Assembly (NCBI GenBank): GCA_003586115.2
Contig: QVOM02000090.1
Location: 9,984,081-10,048,080, forward strand
Direction of reading: 5' to 3'
DNA: 64,000 nt
Source: Salvator merianae
Taxonomy: Eukaryota; Chordata; Lepidosauria; Squamata; Teiidae
Part shown: piece by piece, positions 12,053-22,616 of the stretch
Position numbering within the stretch: position 1 is the stretch's first letter
Layout: each line of letters opens with the position of its first letter
Notes under the pieces: model-generated
Told to the model about the DNA's origin: nothing
The model's input: the letters and a program-made list of their open reading frames with translations, nothing else
Databases searched by the model: none
Translations under genes and position numbers: made by a program

Positions 12053-14003
12053 CTCCCAGCTGTCCATCATGGTTTTTTGGTTTGAAAATGCTTTCAGCCA
12101 ATCTGGTCCCTTCCATACAAACAAGAGAGACTGCACAATATTGGCTGTTCTTTTGACCCACCAATTGTTATTTCACCCTAGGAAACGGTATCTTCTAGAT
12201 ACCGTTATATAAATTCTTGCGATTGTTTCTGAATGGTCAAAAATAAAAATGGTAGCTTATGCCAGGCATGTGCAAAGTCTGTCTTTGCAGTCATGTTCAT
12301 TATGACCATTTCACGTAGGAAATTGTGTGTCCAGTTGCTTTCGTGCAGAACGCTAGATGGTCAAGATGCAGACAGAGCTGTGAAGTAAGCAAAACACCCA
12401 CAGGGCTGCCACAGTCAAGAGAATGGATCCTGCCTTTTTTATGCCAATAAACACCCACAAGTTTTTTTTACTGGTAAGATACATACCCCTACTTTGGAGA
12501 TACTTTTTCTTAAATCTTGCATAGGAAATAAGCCACAGGAAATAAACAAAAACTTAAACTATTTATGTATTGGATTTGCATACTGCCCAATACCATGGTC
12601 TGAGGGAGTGTACAATGAAAAGCAACCACGTAGAACAAAAAAATGGAAGATAAGTATAGATAACAAGATGCTAAAAATTAAAAAGTCTAAAGCAAGAGTG
12701 GAGAGAAGAAAAGATGAAAAATGCCATAGCACAAGGCAACCATGGAAAATATCCAAAGTAGCAGGTTCTTGAATTACTCCCCAAAGGCCTGGGAAATAAG
12801 GTATAACTATAAGACATCAGGCAAGGTTAAATAACTCCGTACAGGAATTTCTAATAGTTCAACAAAGTTAGTGGACTCTGCCATAGAGGGGAAGCACAGA
12901 ATGATGGAACTTGTAGTACAGGAACAGCTGAAGAGTCACAAATGGGGGGCACCTGGCACTAGAGGTTCTGCTCTTCATTTGCCTCTACCCTCTCTATGGT
13001 TTTGGCCTCGGTCCAAAGAGTTCTGTTGCTCTGCATCCTGTATAAACCCAGCGTATTCCTCCAAGTACTCTTGGAAGTCAGCCACGGTGACAATTACTGG
13101 GAGACAAGGAAGAGAAAGGCAATAAAATGGGGAAGGCCTCATGTCTACCTAATTCAGCCTGGCGCTGAGTCTGTCAAAGCCTTGATGGATGGCTGAGGCG
13201 AGGAGAGGTCTACTGGAAGATGGCAGACATGGAAACAAGAGTCTTCTGCACCAAGCAAAGCTTTGGCTCTGATGATCTCAATCACAGAAGCCCATCCGTC
13301 TCCTCCACCATCTGGCTATATGGCGTATCAGGACCAAAACTGTAGCAAAACGTCAGAACATTCCAACATGGCGCGCCTCATTTTGCGGCTCCAGCCCATT
13401 GGCCAGGCTGGTTCCTTTCACCCCTTTCTCTGCATCAGCCCAGGGTCCATTTTCTTCAGCTGTCAACTATGAATTGTCAACTGGCAAACTTCCCTCTGGA
13501 TTTCTCCCCCTGCTGCAAAAACCGGTCGAAACCAAACCTGCTTGGCTTGGGCAAAGCTTGGAAGCCTGAGGGATTCGTTGCAAAGAAATCTCCCTCTGCT
13601 GCCCCTGGGAAGTCCAAGCCGGACATCTGCAGCCCAGAAGATTGTGTAACTGGAGGTGTGTTTCTTTCCACCCAATTAAGCAAAGTCTGCAGAATGCCAT
13701 CGCTTTCCACACCTGAGCGCCGCTGCCCTTTCGCAGCCTTCCGTGTCCTGCTGAGAGACAAAGACGCGCTCGGGGGAAGCGAGACAACAGAAAACCAGAG
13801 TCACTAAAGCTTTGGAAATGCATTTCGGTTCCTGCCATGAACTGCTGCACTGAAGGACAGAGAGGCAGGAGAGGAAAGTGTCTAGCGATGCTCAAAAGAC
13901 AACCAAGATAACAGTGAAACGGACAGCTCTCAGAACTCTACTTACAGCCTGTCTTGTCTGCAAGCTCTTGGACCTCCTCGGGCATTGAGTGAGAAGACCC
14001 CAT
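4739..14003 (-). CDS. TESC: Tescalcin (calcineurin B homologous protein 3), complete, 8 exons
   Basis: TESC is an EF-hand protein that binds the cytoplasmic tail of Na+/H+ exchanger NHE1 and can inhibit calcineurin. Spliced exons, 5' to 3': 13946-14003, 7594-7663, 6967-7047, 6612-6751, 6055-6116, 5862-5969, 5201-5248, 4739-4816. They sum to 645 bases, 214 aa plus TGA, the same length as human TESC. The N terminus MGSSHS fits an N-myristoylation signal (Gly2, Ser6). The one canonical calcium loop is residues 123-134 ([12 protein letters not shown]), with Asp at loop positions 1, 3 and 5 and Glu at 12; the other EF-hands look degenerate, as in the family. The C-terminal block GITFEDFLK...[10 protein letters not shown] is diagnostic. 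Gene order and strand match human. Intron 5 is only 85 bases. The start was chosen as the only ATG giving the myristoylation motif. Confidence 0.96.
5201..5248 (-). CDS. TESC: TESC exon 7
   Basis: This 48-base exon encodes [16 protein letters not shown], matching the family residue for residue in length. The acceptor is taattccag and the donor gttaga. Confidence 0.97.
5862..5969 (-). CDS. TESC: TESC exon 6
   Basis: The exon is exactly 36 codons, beginning [20 protein letters not shown] and ending ICVGQM. The donor is gtaagg and the acceptor tctctgccag. It continues the EF-hand 3 helix and the conserved [12 protein letters not shown] block. Confidence 0.97.
6055..6116 (-). CDS. TESC: TESC exon 5, calcium-binding EF-hand
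   Basis: The exon encodes [20 protein letters not shown], containing the complete 12-residue calcium loop (Asp123 to Glu134). The acceptor is tctcctag and the donor gtaagg. Confidence 0.97.
6612..6751 (-). CDS. TESC: TESC exon 4
   Basis: The exon encodes residues 70-117, with the block [19 protein letters not shown] followed by the acidic linker [16 protein letters not shown]. It covers the second EF-hand region and the link to EF-hand 3. The donor is gtaagt. Confidence 0.96.
6840..6950 (-). mobile_element. CR1-like LINE fragment in TESC intron 3
   Basis: The reverse complement reads like the other CR1 tails in the window (gaaggttttgcct, cttctgcttgagaatgcccagaagcaat). The 215-base intron is about half repeat. 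Confidence 0.6.
6967..7047 (-). CDS. TESC: TESC exon 3
   Basis: The exon encodes residues 43-70 ([20 protein letters not shown], then QAFFDK). Its ends are phase-compatible with its neighbours; the donor is gtaaag and the acceptor tctctgcag. Confidence 0.95.
7090..7268 (+). mobile_element. LINE reverse-transcriptase remnant in TESC intron 2
   Basis: Translation gives a block resembling the thumb region of CR1/L2 reverse transcriptases: [20 protein letters not shown], then [13 protein letters not shown]. It is truncated at both ends. Confidence 0.5.
7594..7663 (-). CDS. TESC: TESC exon 2
   Basis: The exon encodes residues 20-43, including [20 protein letters not shown], the first EF-hand-like helix. 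The acceptor is ttcctag and the donor gtaagatg. It ends in a split codon read as Cys43, where I recall an arginine in the human protein. Confidence 0.94.
10540..10625 (-). mobile_element. CR1-like LINE 3' fragment
   Basis: On the plus strand, cataagaaatgtcctactgg and the following block resemble, in reverse, the 'actagatgggctgtggcctg ... gggctcctctta' tail seen elsewhere in the window. Confidence 0.5.
11828..11906. repeat. Degenerate telomere-like hexamer array
   Basis: About 13 consecutive units of the CCCTAA type are present, with variants cccgaa, cccgag, ccctgaa, cccaaac and ccctaa. This looks like a decayed interstitial telomeric repeat within TESC intron 1. Confidence 0.7.
12012..12049. 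repeat. (TG)n microsatellite
   Basis: An uninterrupted dinucleotide run of about 19 units lies in TESC intron 1. Confidence 0.97.
13946..14003 (-). CDS. TESC: TESC exon 1 (coding part)
   Basis: The exon starts with ATG at 14001-14003 and reads [19 protein letters not shown]. It ends with one base of the Phe20 codon, followed by donor gtaag. It supplies the N-myristoylation signal. Confidence 0.93.
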
Positions 14004-14903
14004 CCCTTGGCATCTACGGGGGGCACAGTGTAGAAGATCCCGGTAGCTGCAAATGAAGTCACGGCCAGGGGAGAGAGAGGGGGAGAGGCGGCAAAGAGAA
14101 CTTGGCCGCAGCAAGGGGACAGACCGGGGTCACATCTGCTGGAGCTGATAGCAGCCTATTGCAGCTGACACCCAGCAGGATCTCCAGGGCTTCTTCACTG
14201 TGCAGCAGTTGAGTTTAAATGTTGAGGAAGCAGGAACCACGAAAGAGCTGTATAGAGAGATAAAAGGAAGGAAGGTGTCCTCAGGGTCCCAAAGCCCTCT
14301 CTGCACTCCACCTAGCAAGCAGCCGTGGGCTTCAAGGTTTCAGCGTCACGGCTTGGGAATAGAGTGTTTGGGCTTTTTCCCCCCTGCTGGAACTCCTGGG
14401 GGAAGCAGTCATAGTAACCAGGAAGAAGCAGGTGGCACAAACTGGCACAGCAGGCGAAGGAGGTGCAGGATGCTTGCCTAAGGGTTGCTGTGTTTTTTCT
14501 TTACACGCTGCTATGAATTAAAAAAAAATGCCTACAGAGAAATGAAGTCAGAACACTGCTATTTGTCAGATGCAAACGAAAAGCGGTTTCAGTAGGGGTT
14601 TGTTCCCACTGAAGGCCGATTCTGCGTCAGGGTGGCCGGATCAAGGCGGGACACAAGACCACTTCTCTGTTGAAGGAAAGGGTGCGCATTGCTTCGGTTT
14701 TATTGCTGCCAGTGAAACATCAAGGGAGCACACAAGCACAAGGGGAATTATGCTCCAGAGAACTGGACTTGGCACAGAATCCTGGGAGTCACTGTGGGTT
14801 GCTGGGACTTGTTATTCAGAAACATCTGGGAGACCTCAACTTGCGAAGTGTTCCTTTAGAGGATCAACATACCTCTCAAAATGGTCATGTGCAGCTCATT
14901 TCA

Positions 14904-14930
14904 ATCATCATCATCATCATCATCATCATC
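14904..14930. repeat. (ATC)n microsatellite
   Basis: About nine ATC units. Confidence 0.95.
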
Positions 14931-17052
14931 TCATAAGTTTCTGTTGCAAGGAATGACTCGCATTATTCGGTAGCCGTGCTGCATCAGGAATGTAAAACAC
15001 AGGGCACAAGCTAATGCTAATCCTGGCTCCCACTACAACATCAACATTTAATAAGGTTTTCCATTTTCCCGTCAGAAGAATTAGGAAGGAGAAAAAAAAG
15101 CCCTGCATTATCAGGTCCAGCAGGAAGGTAGCCCCAGTTCATCAACAGTTTTCATGGGGAGAACTTACAAATCATTTTTTAACCTGCCGGTGTGTTCACC
15201 TGACAGTAGCTGGCCATGATAGATTGATTAGTTTGGGGTCTTCTTTAACCCTAGTACAGAACATATATTTATTTTATCTCATTAACAGCCCTTCTTCCTT
15301 CTAAAGAGCTCCAGTCTGTCCTCAGAGCAAGAGTAGGTTAAACTGGGAGGCAGTCACTGGTCTCCCAGTCTGATTCTGTGGCCAAGTGGGAAATCTAATT
15401 ATAGGCAGCTATAAGGATGATGTGACCATGATGTCTGCCACCCCATTGGTCACCAGGATTGGTCTGGCTGATCTGGCCTGCTAGACAGGTGTCCCCTTTC
15501 TTCCTCACCACCCAATGCGTGTCTCTCCTGATGCAGTGTGCTCGAAGGAAGAGGACAACCATCCCAGACAGGGCCTGTTCTTTTGATCAGGTGTGTCCCA
15601 CAGCCACACGCCTCCAGGCTGATTACAGGGGCCTTGGTTTCTGACAGGACTTAAGGGATATCCTCTTCACAGCTTCTGACTTTTTCATTTTTAACGTTGA
15701 CCAAAGACAAGGCCTGACGATGCTGCTCAAGATAAATCGGTGGGAGCCTAGAAAGATGGGCCTCAGATAGAACAAAACGTACGAAGCAAGCCATTTTCGC
15801 TTTCAGAGAACATGCGACAAATGATTATAAATTTAGCCTCAGGCTAGCAAACCTTTTCAGGCTGCAAAGTGTTCCCAGGATCCCTACCAAAGCATGGAGT
15901 TTGGCAAACCCGACATGAGCGGTGTGCTTGTCAAAACCAATGGTCATGGTGTCACAGGAAGAAGCAAGTGGAATATATCCACCCTTTTTAATGCTGCTTC
16001 ATGTACCGTCTTCATGGGAAAAGCTCCTCCACATAAGATTTCAGCTGCAGCCCTTTGAGCTTCTGTGAGCGTCTGCTAGCATTTCAGAGGAGGAAGCATA
16101 TGAGGATGCTTCTAACACTTGCCAAGAACACTGCCTGCACAAAAATTTCTTGGCTTCCTGCCTGATCATCACATTATTGCAGGCAAGAACTTCTGTGATC
16201 CATGGAAAGAAGAAAACAGTGCATTCCTATTCTTTTATTGTTAGATATACAGGATTAATGCATAGAACGCAATAGAGTTTATATAGACTACAAATTTCCC
16301 CATAAGCCAACATTTTATATTTTCCCCTCCTCCCCACTCACCTACTGGTCCATTTTTGGATTATTTCTTCTATTTCTTTTGGGAAATCTGTTATTCTCCC
16401 TCCTCTTTCCTCTAGATTTTTTGTGATCTCCGTACTATTGACCAATGCACTCTAATGAATGGATTATGTATTTTTAAATCCCTTCTCTCTCCTCAGGTCT
16501 TATACATAATAAACACAGAACATGCAGAAAGCAATTTAAAATAACTTCCGCTTGGGTGCTCGCCTGACCCATGGGAAAGTTCTGTACAGCTAAGGCAGAT
16601 TCTCTTCTGCAGCTCCAGGTATCTGTGCAGATTGTGGATTTCAGGAGAACATCAGAAGCCCAGAGAAGGTGCCTCTGGGAATCGCAGGATGTTGGGGCAG
16701 CAGGTGGGCGCCTTCTCTACCCCTTCCAGGCACAATGTTTTTGAACCCTGTGTTCTGGCAGGTGGGAGGGAGAGAGGGACCATTACTGGAAGCCCGATGG
16801 CATTTACTCTCTAGCTTCCCTTTTCTTCTCCACTTCCTCAGGCAAAGGATGTGCACAAATGAAATTTGCATTTTTGTTTCAATGTTGTAGTGAAAGCCCA
16901 TAGTTTTGCTTTGTCAGCGAATCGCATGGAAAATGTCCTTTTCATGGGGAAAAACACAGCAAAGACACAAATATTTGATCAACTGGTTTGTTTCGATCAA
17001 ATTCTGGAAATATGAATTTTCAATGCAATGCGAATATCCGCGAATGCGAAAT

Positions 17053-17330
17053 ATTCAATTGAATTGAATTTGCCTGTCAGCTTCATAGAGTGCCCCCTGG
17101 TTGTAGCGTTGTGTGACAGAGAAAAAAAATCCTCTATCCACATTTTCCATACCATGCATGATTTTATATATTTCAATCAGTTCCCCTCTTAAAAGCTGTC
17201 GTTCAAAGTTAAAGGGGCCAAGACCTGTCCCAGTTTTTGGGTTGTTATGTTCCATAGTTCTGCGTTCTGCAGCATTGCTGTATTCTTGCAGTCTTGCAGA
17301 ATGAACGAGTGCCATCGACACAGACGTATA
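17053..17330 (-). mobile_element. CR1/L2-type LINE reverse-transcriptase remnant
   Basis: Minus-strand translation gives FNFERQLLRGELIEIYKIMH followed by GMENVDRGFFF. This is a common C-terminal block of CR1/L2 ORF2 proteins, and the upstream and downstream parts are lost. Confidence 0.65.
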
Positions 17331-19099
17331 CAGATTACGACAAATTCTGAGGGAGGCTGTTAGAACGGCAAATGATTAAACTAATCAGTGTGGTAAAGAG
17401 TGTGGCTGCAATGCAACCTTTTCTTATGTCTAGGTACATCAAGTTTGTGTATCCAATTATTGCATCATTAAAAAGCTGCCTGGTTTTTTAACAGAGTTGC
17501 AGTAAAGTGTTAATTAACAAGGTTACAAGGAGTGTTTGCCTTTAGAGTTGTTTTGACAGGGGAAAAATACAGTCCTCCCGGCATATGTCATTTGGTAATG
17601 TTCCATCTAGTAGCACCGGGATCTGATCTGCCCACACATTTTACGGCCAGCATGATTTCTTGTGTTTTCTTATCAGCAAAGCATGCTTGCACCTCTGGAA
17701 GGCATGCAAAAATCTGCGTGCAAAAATATTCCACTGGAGCCAAGTAAATGACCGCACTTGCGAAGGTATTTATAGAAGGAAAGAAACACGCTTAATGACT
17801 TCCGACCCCACTTCCTGAAAAAATGTTCTGCAAAAATACAACAAAACTTCTGTAGAGTTCAGCCCCGTGCCCAATGTTTTGTTTTGTAAAATAAAACAAC
17901 TATTGAACAATTCGGGTCTGTCTGAGCAGTACAGAATTGTTTGGGACATATTTTATCTCAGAAAACATGGTATTGCAAGTAATGGTTTCCCAAAATAATT
18001 ACGGGTTTTTGACCCTCTCTGGATGCAGCTTCACCCCCTCTGGCACAGGGAGAGTGGGGGGCTGTCTCGAAACCTTCTTTGATGTGGGTGAGTTTCTGAT
18101 TGGGTTGCAAAGAAAATTAAAGAAAATCATGAGAAAAACTGTTTAAGGCCCCTTCGGTTTGTGGCTATGTAACTCACCAGAAACAAAACCATGAATATTT
18201 TCCAAACCCTAATTAATTTTGAGAGTTTCAGGGGACTGCTATATATAGCCACCACACTGATGTCAGTATGGTTGGTTTTGCCATTACTTTTTGTATTTTT
18301 CCCCTCTTGGGTCATCCACATTACTGCCTGATAGATGTATGAAATGCTTCTATGTTAGGAGTAAGTAAAGAGTAACAAAGCAGCCAAACAGTTTAAGGTT
18401 TGGTTTCCCCCCTTCTCTCTCCCATTACCCTGTCAGGAGCTCAAGGCTCCAGCCTCCTGAATGGACCACCCATGCTGTGTTAGAGGTACCAGTGGAAGTA
18501 GCTGGTCCCCATTCCAAACAGACGATCTATCAAGGAAAAATGATTTCAGGGCGTTGCATGGTACATGTGCTACTGAGTCACCTCTGATCACACCCTCTGT
18601 TTGCTTTTTAAATCCTGGCTAAGATGGCAAACAACCAGGCAGTTTTTAAGAACACAAGTATGATACCCTGCCCACTCCAGGCCAGAAATAAAGAATTCCT
18701 TCATGCTGAACAGATATCCTTTACTCAGATGGACACGGCAAAATTAGACCTACAACTGCAAAAAGGTAGATTTTCCCCTGTATCAAGTACGGAAATATCC
18801 AGTGTCTGTCTCTTCTTTCTTTCACATTAAAACCACTTGGTGTTATCCTTTCTTAATGTAACCATACTACAGAGCCATGATCCCGTCCATCTGGCATTCT
18901 TGAAGTACTGTGGGACCTAAAATACAATACAACACTGGATACAATACGACGTGGATGTTTCTCCATCCACGGTTCTCGAGTGAACTATAGCCATCCATCA
19001 TGCTCTACAGCACAACTAATATAAGTATAATTTAATTACATGGCTACAAGTTAGCTGCAATCAGAAATGCTCATTGATAATGTGACACTAAGGAGAGTT

Positions 19100-19220
19100 G
19101 ATGCTAAGAGGAGCCCTGCTGGATCAGGCCACAGCCCACCTGGTCCAGCATCCCATCTCTCACAGTGGTCCACCAGTTGCTCCTGGACATCCTCAAGCAG
19201 AAGATGAAGATGAAACCCTC
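19100..19220 (-). mobile_element. CR1-like LINE 3' fragment
   Basis: The reverse complement carries the block 'gatgctggaccaggtgggct / gtggcctgatccagcagggc', shared with the copies near 38.1, 46.0 and 61.6 kb. Confidence 0.7.
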
Positions 19221-20186
19221 ACTGACATTCTGCTTGTTTCGCCAACATTTATTAAGAAGAGATTTATTGCTCCCATCTAGGATTACTTCAGTCTATTCTC
19301 TGCTACCCTCTCTAGGACTCGCTTTTCTACTGCTGCTGTTCATCTACCTCCCTTCGTGGAGTGCATGGTGGCAGTAAACTCAACACTTCTTCAATCCACC
19401 TCTCCTGAGAAATTTTCACAGCACCAGTATCACTCTCTCCAACAAACATCTTGGCTTTCTAAACACTGTTGCTTTTCCCTGATGGTTTTGTTTGCTCTTT
19501 AGCAACAATTTGCACTCAGCTGTTAAGAAAACAACCTGAGCTCTGAGTTAATAGAATCTTTGTTTTTCCTCCCATGTTTTTCAAGATCCACACAGGTTCT
19601 GGGGTTTCCAGACACAGATGTTCTATCTGAGAAATACCAGCAACAGCTGAATTCTCTTGCTGGTGAATCTTGAAGAGGTTATGTACCAGTATTGCAGAAG
19701 GACAAAGCCAAAAATCAATGAAGGAACAAATGTGATTCTTAACAGTGTAATGAAGGATAAATTAGAGTTCTGCTAAATCCAAAGCTCCCCGCCACCCCAT
19801 TTCTCCACTTAGGTAAGATAAATTCCACTTATGCATGATACACACCAGACCCAGTGAAGGATGCAGTCAGGAGAATCTAGACATTTCCCACCTCGGGTTA
19901 TAATAAGAGGAAAGCACGGAAGCAGCAAGTTCCCAGGAAGAGCACTAGCAGGTAAACTATGGTTTAGAAGATAAGCATTTGTCTTTATATATGTACATGG
20001 AGAGAAGCTGAGAAGGTTAAGGTTTTATTTTAGAGACACTATTAAGAGCCAAAGGGGGGAAAAGAAAGGAATCCGCACTTGAAACTTTCTTAAAAATAGC
20101 TCATTTGTGATCCACACTGCATATTGAATATTAGCTGTACAATTCTTAAGATTTAAAATATCATTATATTTTAAAATATATGTATT

Positions 20187-20224
20187 TGTATATATATGTA
20201 TGTATGTATATATATATATATATA
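20187..20224. repeat. AT-rich (TATA/TATG)n microsatellite
   Basis: Alternating tatg and tatata units form an imperfect simple repeat. Confidence 0.9.
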
Positions 20225-22256
20225 GCACCTTAATATGATTTGCAATTTCTAACTGCTTTACAAACAAAACTAAAAATAACTCTGGGAGGAAAGGGAGGGG
20301 GGTTATCAAATACTGATCTATCTATAAACAGAAGGAAAAGTCGAGCAGTTCTGCATCAAGGTCACATAACAAGGGTTCACACACGACAAATACCCATTTG
20401 CACAAGTCCTACCATGCTTTGAGAAACTAGTTGCACGCTAAGACGTTTTGAGGCAAACTGTTGTCTAATTACAGAACAGCAGCATCTTCTCCTGAGACAA
20501 AGGGAAAGGCCAGGTTGTGTATTGCTAAAATTCGTAACCCTGAAAGAAAATTTCAGATTTGCAGAGAGATTATAGATAATTCCAGTGTACCAGTCCAGAA
20601 CCAATTCATTGTTTTCTCTGTCCTTCTCTACTCCTGGTTACCCACTGCATCCTCCATTTCCCATTTAGCTGATCTGCCCAGGGTTGATTAATGCCTTGGG
20701 ATGTCCAATTTGCAAATAACAAGCCAGTGAGCCTATGGGAAGAAGAAGGTTAGGGAAACTGGCAAGTAAACCTTTCCTTTTTCGCATATAGCCCTCCCCT
20801 CAGGAAAGCTGCAGAGAAAAGAAGTAGTGGAGCGAACAGGGAAAGGGAACAAAATGGTGTTTGGAGTAGTAAAGGGAATAGAGGAAACCACAAAGGGGGA
20901 AGATGTGAGGCTTAAATGGGCGGGAAGTGGTGGGAGTGATAGAGGAAGGTCTCTAGATATAAGAATGCAGAGTATCAACTCACAAATACAGCTCTGATAA
21001 ACCACGTACATTTTCTATCTTACGAATTTTCAAACTGAGCAATTATTAATGTTGTAATCAAAAAGGGACAAGCGCACGTTGGTTTTCCAAGCGAAAGCAC
21101 TAGAGAGAATTTGTATGGAACATGGTTGTTTGCTGCAAATGCAATCCACAGGGAGTTCCGGGCCATCAGCTTACTGCTCAGAACCCAACCCAAATATGTG
21201 GTCATCAGGATGAGAGCATGATCTGCAGACATCAGATATCTGAAGCCTCTGCTGTCTGGTGTTGCCCAAGCAGATATACCAGAATTCAGGAGGATATGTG
21301 CTTATTGAAACGGCATGAAATTATAGCATGCAAGTCAACAGCTATCTTGAAAATGATTTCACTGCCACAAACAACAAAAGTCAGAGTTCATAATGGGTAT
21401 CATTTTATCCTCCACACTGTAGTAACCTACAACTTACCTGAAGCTCCATTAGGCGAGCAGTTCAGTAAACAGCAATTGCACTCTTTAGAGATGCCGATTT
21501 GAAAATTACACGTTTCATGCCTTTGCGATATATGTTTATTATGCCTAAAGGGGCAAAAGCAGCTGCTTTCTCCTAGCATGCTGAGACATTGTTCTAGCAG
21601 CTGGCCTGAAAGTCTAGTAACCGAGACTGTCTGAACATCCTCCAATAGCTGGACTCTGTAGCCACGACATTTCCTGCTCTTTTCCAACAAGGACTGTGTT
21701 TAACCTAGGCAAACAACAGCAAGTTTTTTACAAATAGGTTGACTATCATCACAACATGGATCCTTTTATGCACAGTATCACAGCTACTTCGGCAGTTTCT
21801 TTGACACAGACATGGGATGCTACAAAAGAGAGAAGACGGAGATCACACATCCAACTTGATGACTACTGGGGTATGCAGCTGTGGAACAAGACAACCAAGA
21901 CGTCTGGGGTAAAAGAGGCAGATTCATGCAACTGTCTGATTTGGGTAGAGACAGAACTGTGTGTATGAAACCACAGGAAGAGTCTACCCTTGGTCTCCTC
22001 AGGATCTATGACGCTCGAGATTTTGGCACAGGCTTGCTGGCAAGGAGCATGGAGGAAGGAAAACAGATTGGGGAAGAGACCTTGATGATCATCTCCAGAT
22101 ACAATGAAGTCAGTGTCCAGACCACCACCAACATCCACTCACTCAGGAACAAGATCTTTTCAGGTTCAGGCGTGGAAAAGGGGAACTAAGTATTGCAAGC
22201 AGCGAGGTCATTTTCATGCAAGTAACACCTTGCATCAGCAGCTGAAGGTGTCCTGC

Positions 22257-22262
22257 TTTATT
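22257..22262 (-). other. FBXO21: Candidate FBXO21 polyadenylation signal
   Basis: TTTATT on the plus strand (AATAAA on the gene strand) lies about 180 bases past the stop. A second candidate at 21535-21540 would give a longer 3' UTR; the sequence alone does not decide between them. Confidence 0.35.
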
Positions 22263-22440
22263 TCTCTAGTGCCAGCATGGCGTAATTGCTTGGTGGCAGA
22301 ACAGACTACCTCATCACTAGTTACCGAGTGAAGTGAAATTCCCAGGGATGCCAGAGGTCTGTCCAGAGGGCCGGCCTTTCCAGAAAGGAGTTCTTACAGC
22401 TGCTACATGAAATCCTTTGCCACAGCAAAGAGATAAAAGC

Positions 22441-22616
22441 TCATTCCTTGTCCGCATAGGTCTTTTGAACAGTTGCACAGGTCAGGTCCAAATCTTCAGG
22501 GTATCGCAGCTCCAGCTCTGTGTTTGCTACATAGTGGGTGCTGGCAAACTCTGTGAAATAGCGGCCCACATCTGGGTGGGGGATCTCGTGAGGCTCTGAA
22601 TTATACTCCAGGTTCT
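22441..22616 (-). CDS. FBXO21: FBXO21 exon 12 (terminal coding)
   Basis: The exon encodes residues 564-621, NLEYNSEPHEIPHPDVGRYF through LELRYPEDLDL, then a lysine/glutamate-ended tail and TGA at 22441-22443. The acceptor is cttgcag. Confidence 0.96.

Larger units (their letters stand above)
7664..13945 (-). other. TESC: TESC intron 1 (6.3 kb), no coding exon recognised
   Basis: This large first intron contains a (TTG)n run near 10070-10092, a CR1 tail at 10540-10625, an unexplained 89-codon plus-strand frame at 11343-11612, a telomere-like array at 11828-11906 and a (TG)n run at 12012-12049. The rest shows no recognisable gene. Confidence 0.75.
14004..22256. other. TESC-FBXO21 intergenic region
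   Basis: These 8 kb lie between the TESC start and the candidate FBXO21 poly(A) site. They hold an (ATC)n run, a LINE remnant near 17.1 kb, a CR1 tail near 19.1 kb and an AT microsatellite near 20.2 kb. The first 100 bases above the TESC ATG are purine/GC-rich and presumably contain the TESC 5' UTR and promoter, but I see no TATA box. No further gene was recognised. Confidence 0.6.

Noticed and set aside
13467..13895. Overlapping frames of 94-142 codons on both strands upstream of TESC exon 1
   Set aside because: They lie within TESC intron 1 next to the GC-rich promoter region, both strands are open, and no homology is recognisable.
21881..22189. 102-codon plus-strand open frame antisense to the FBXO21 3' region
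   Set aside because: There is no recognisable domain, and it lies opposite the probable FBXO21 3' UTR or downstream DNA. It is best explained as chance.
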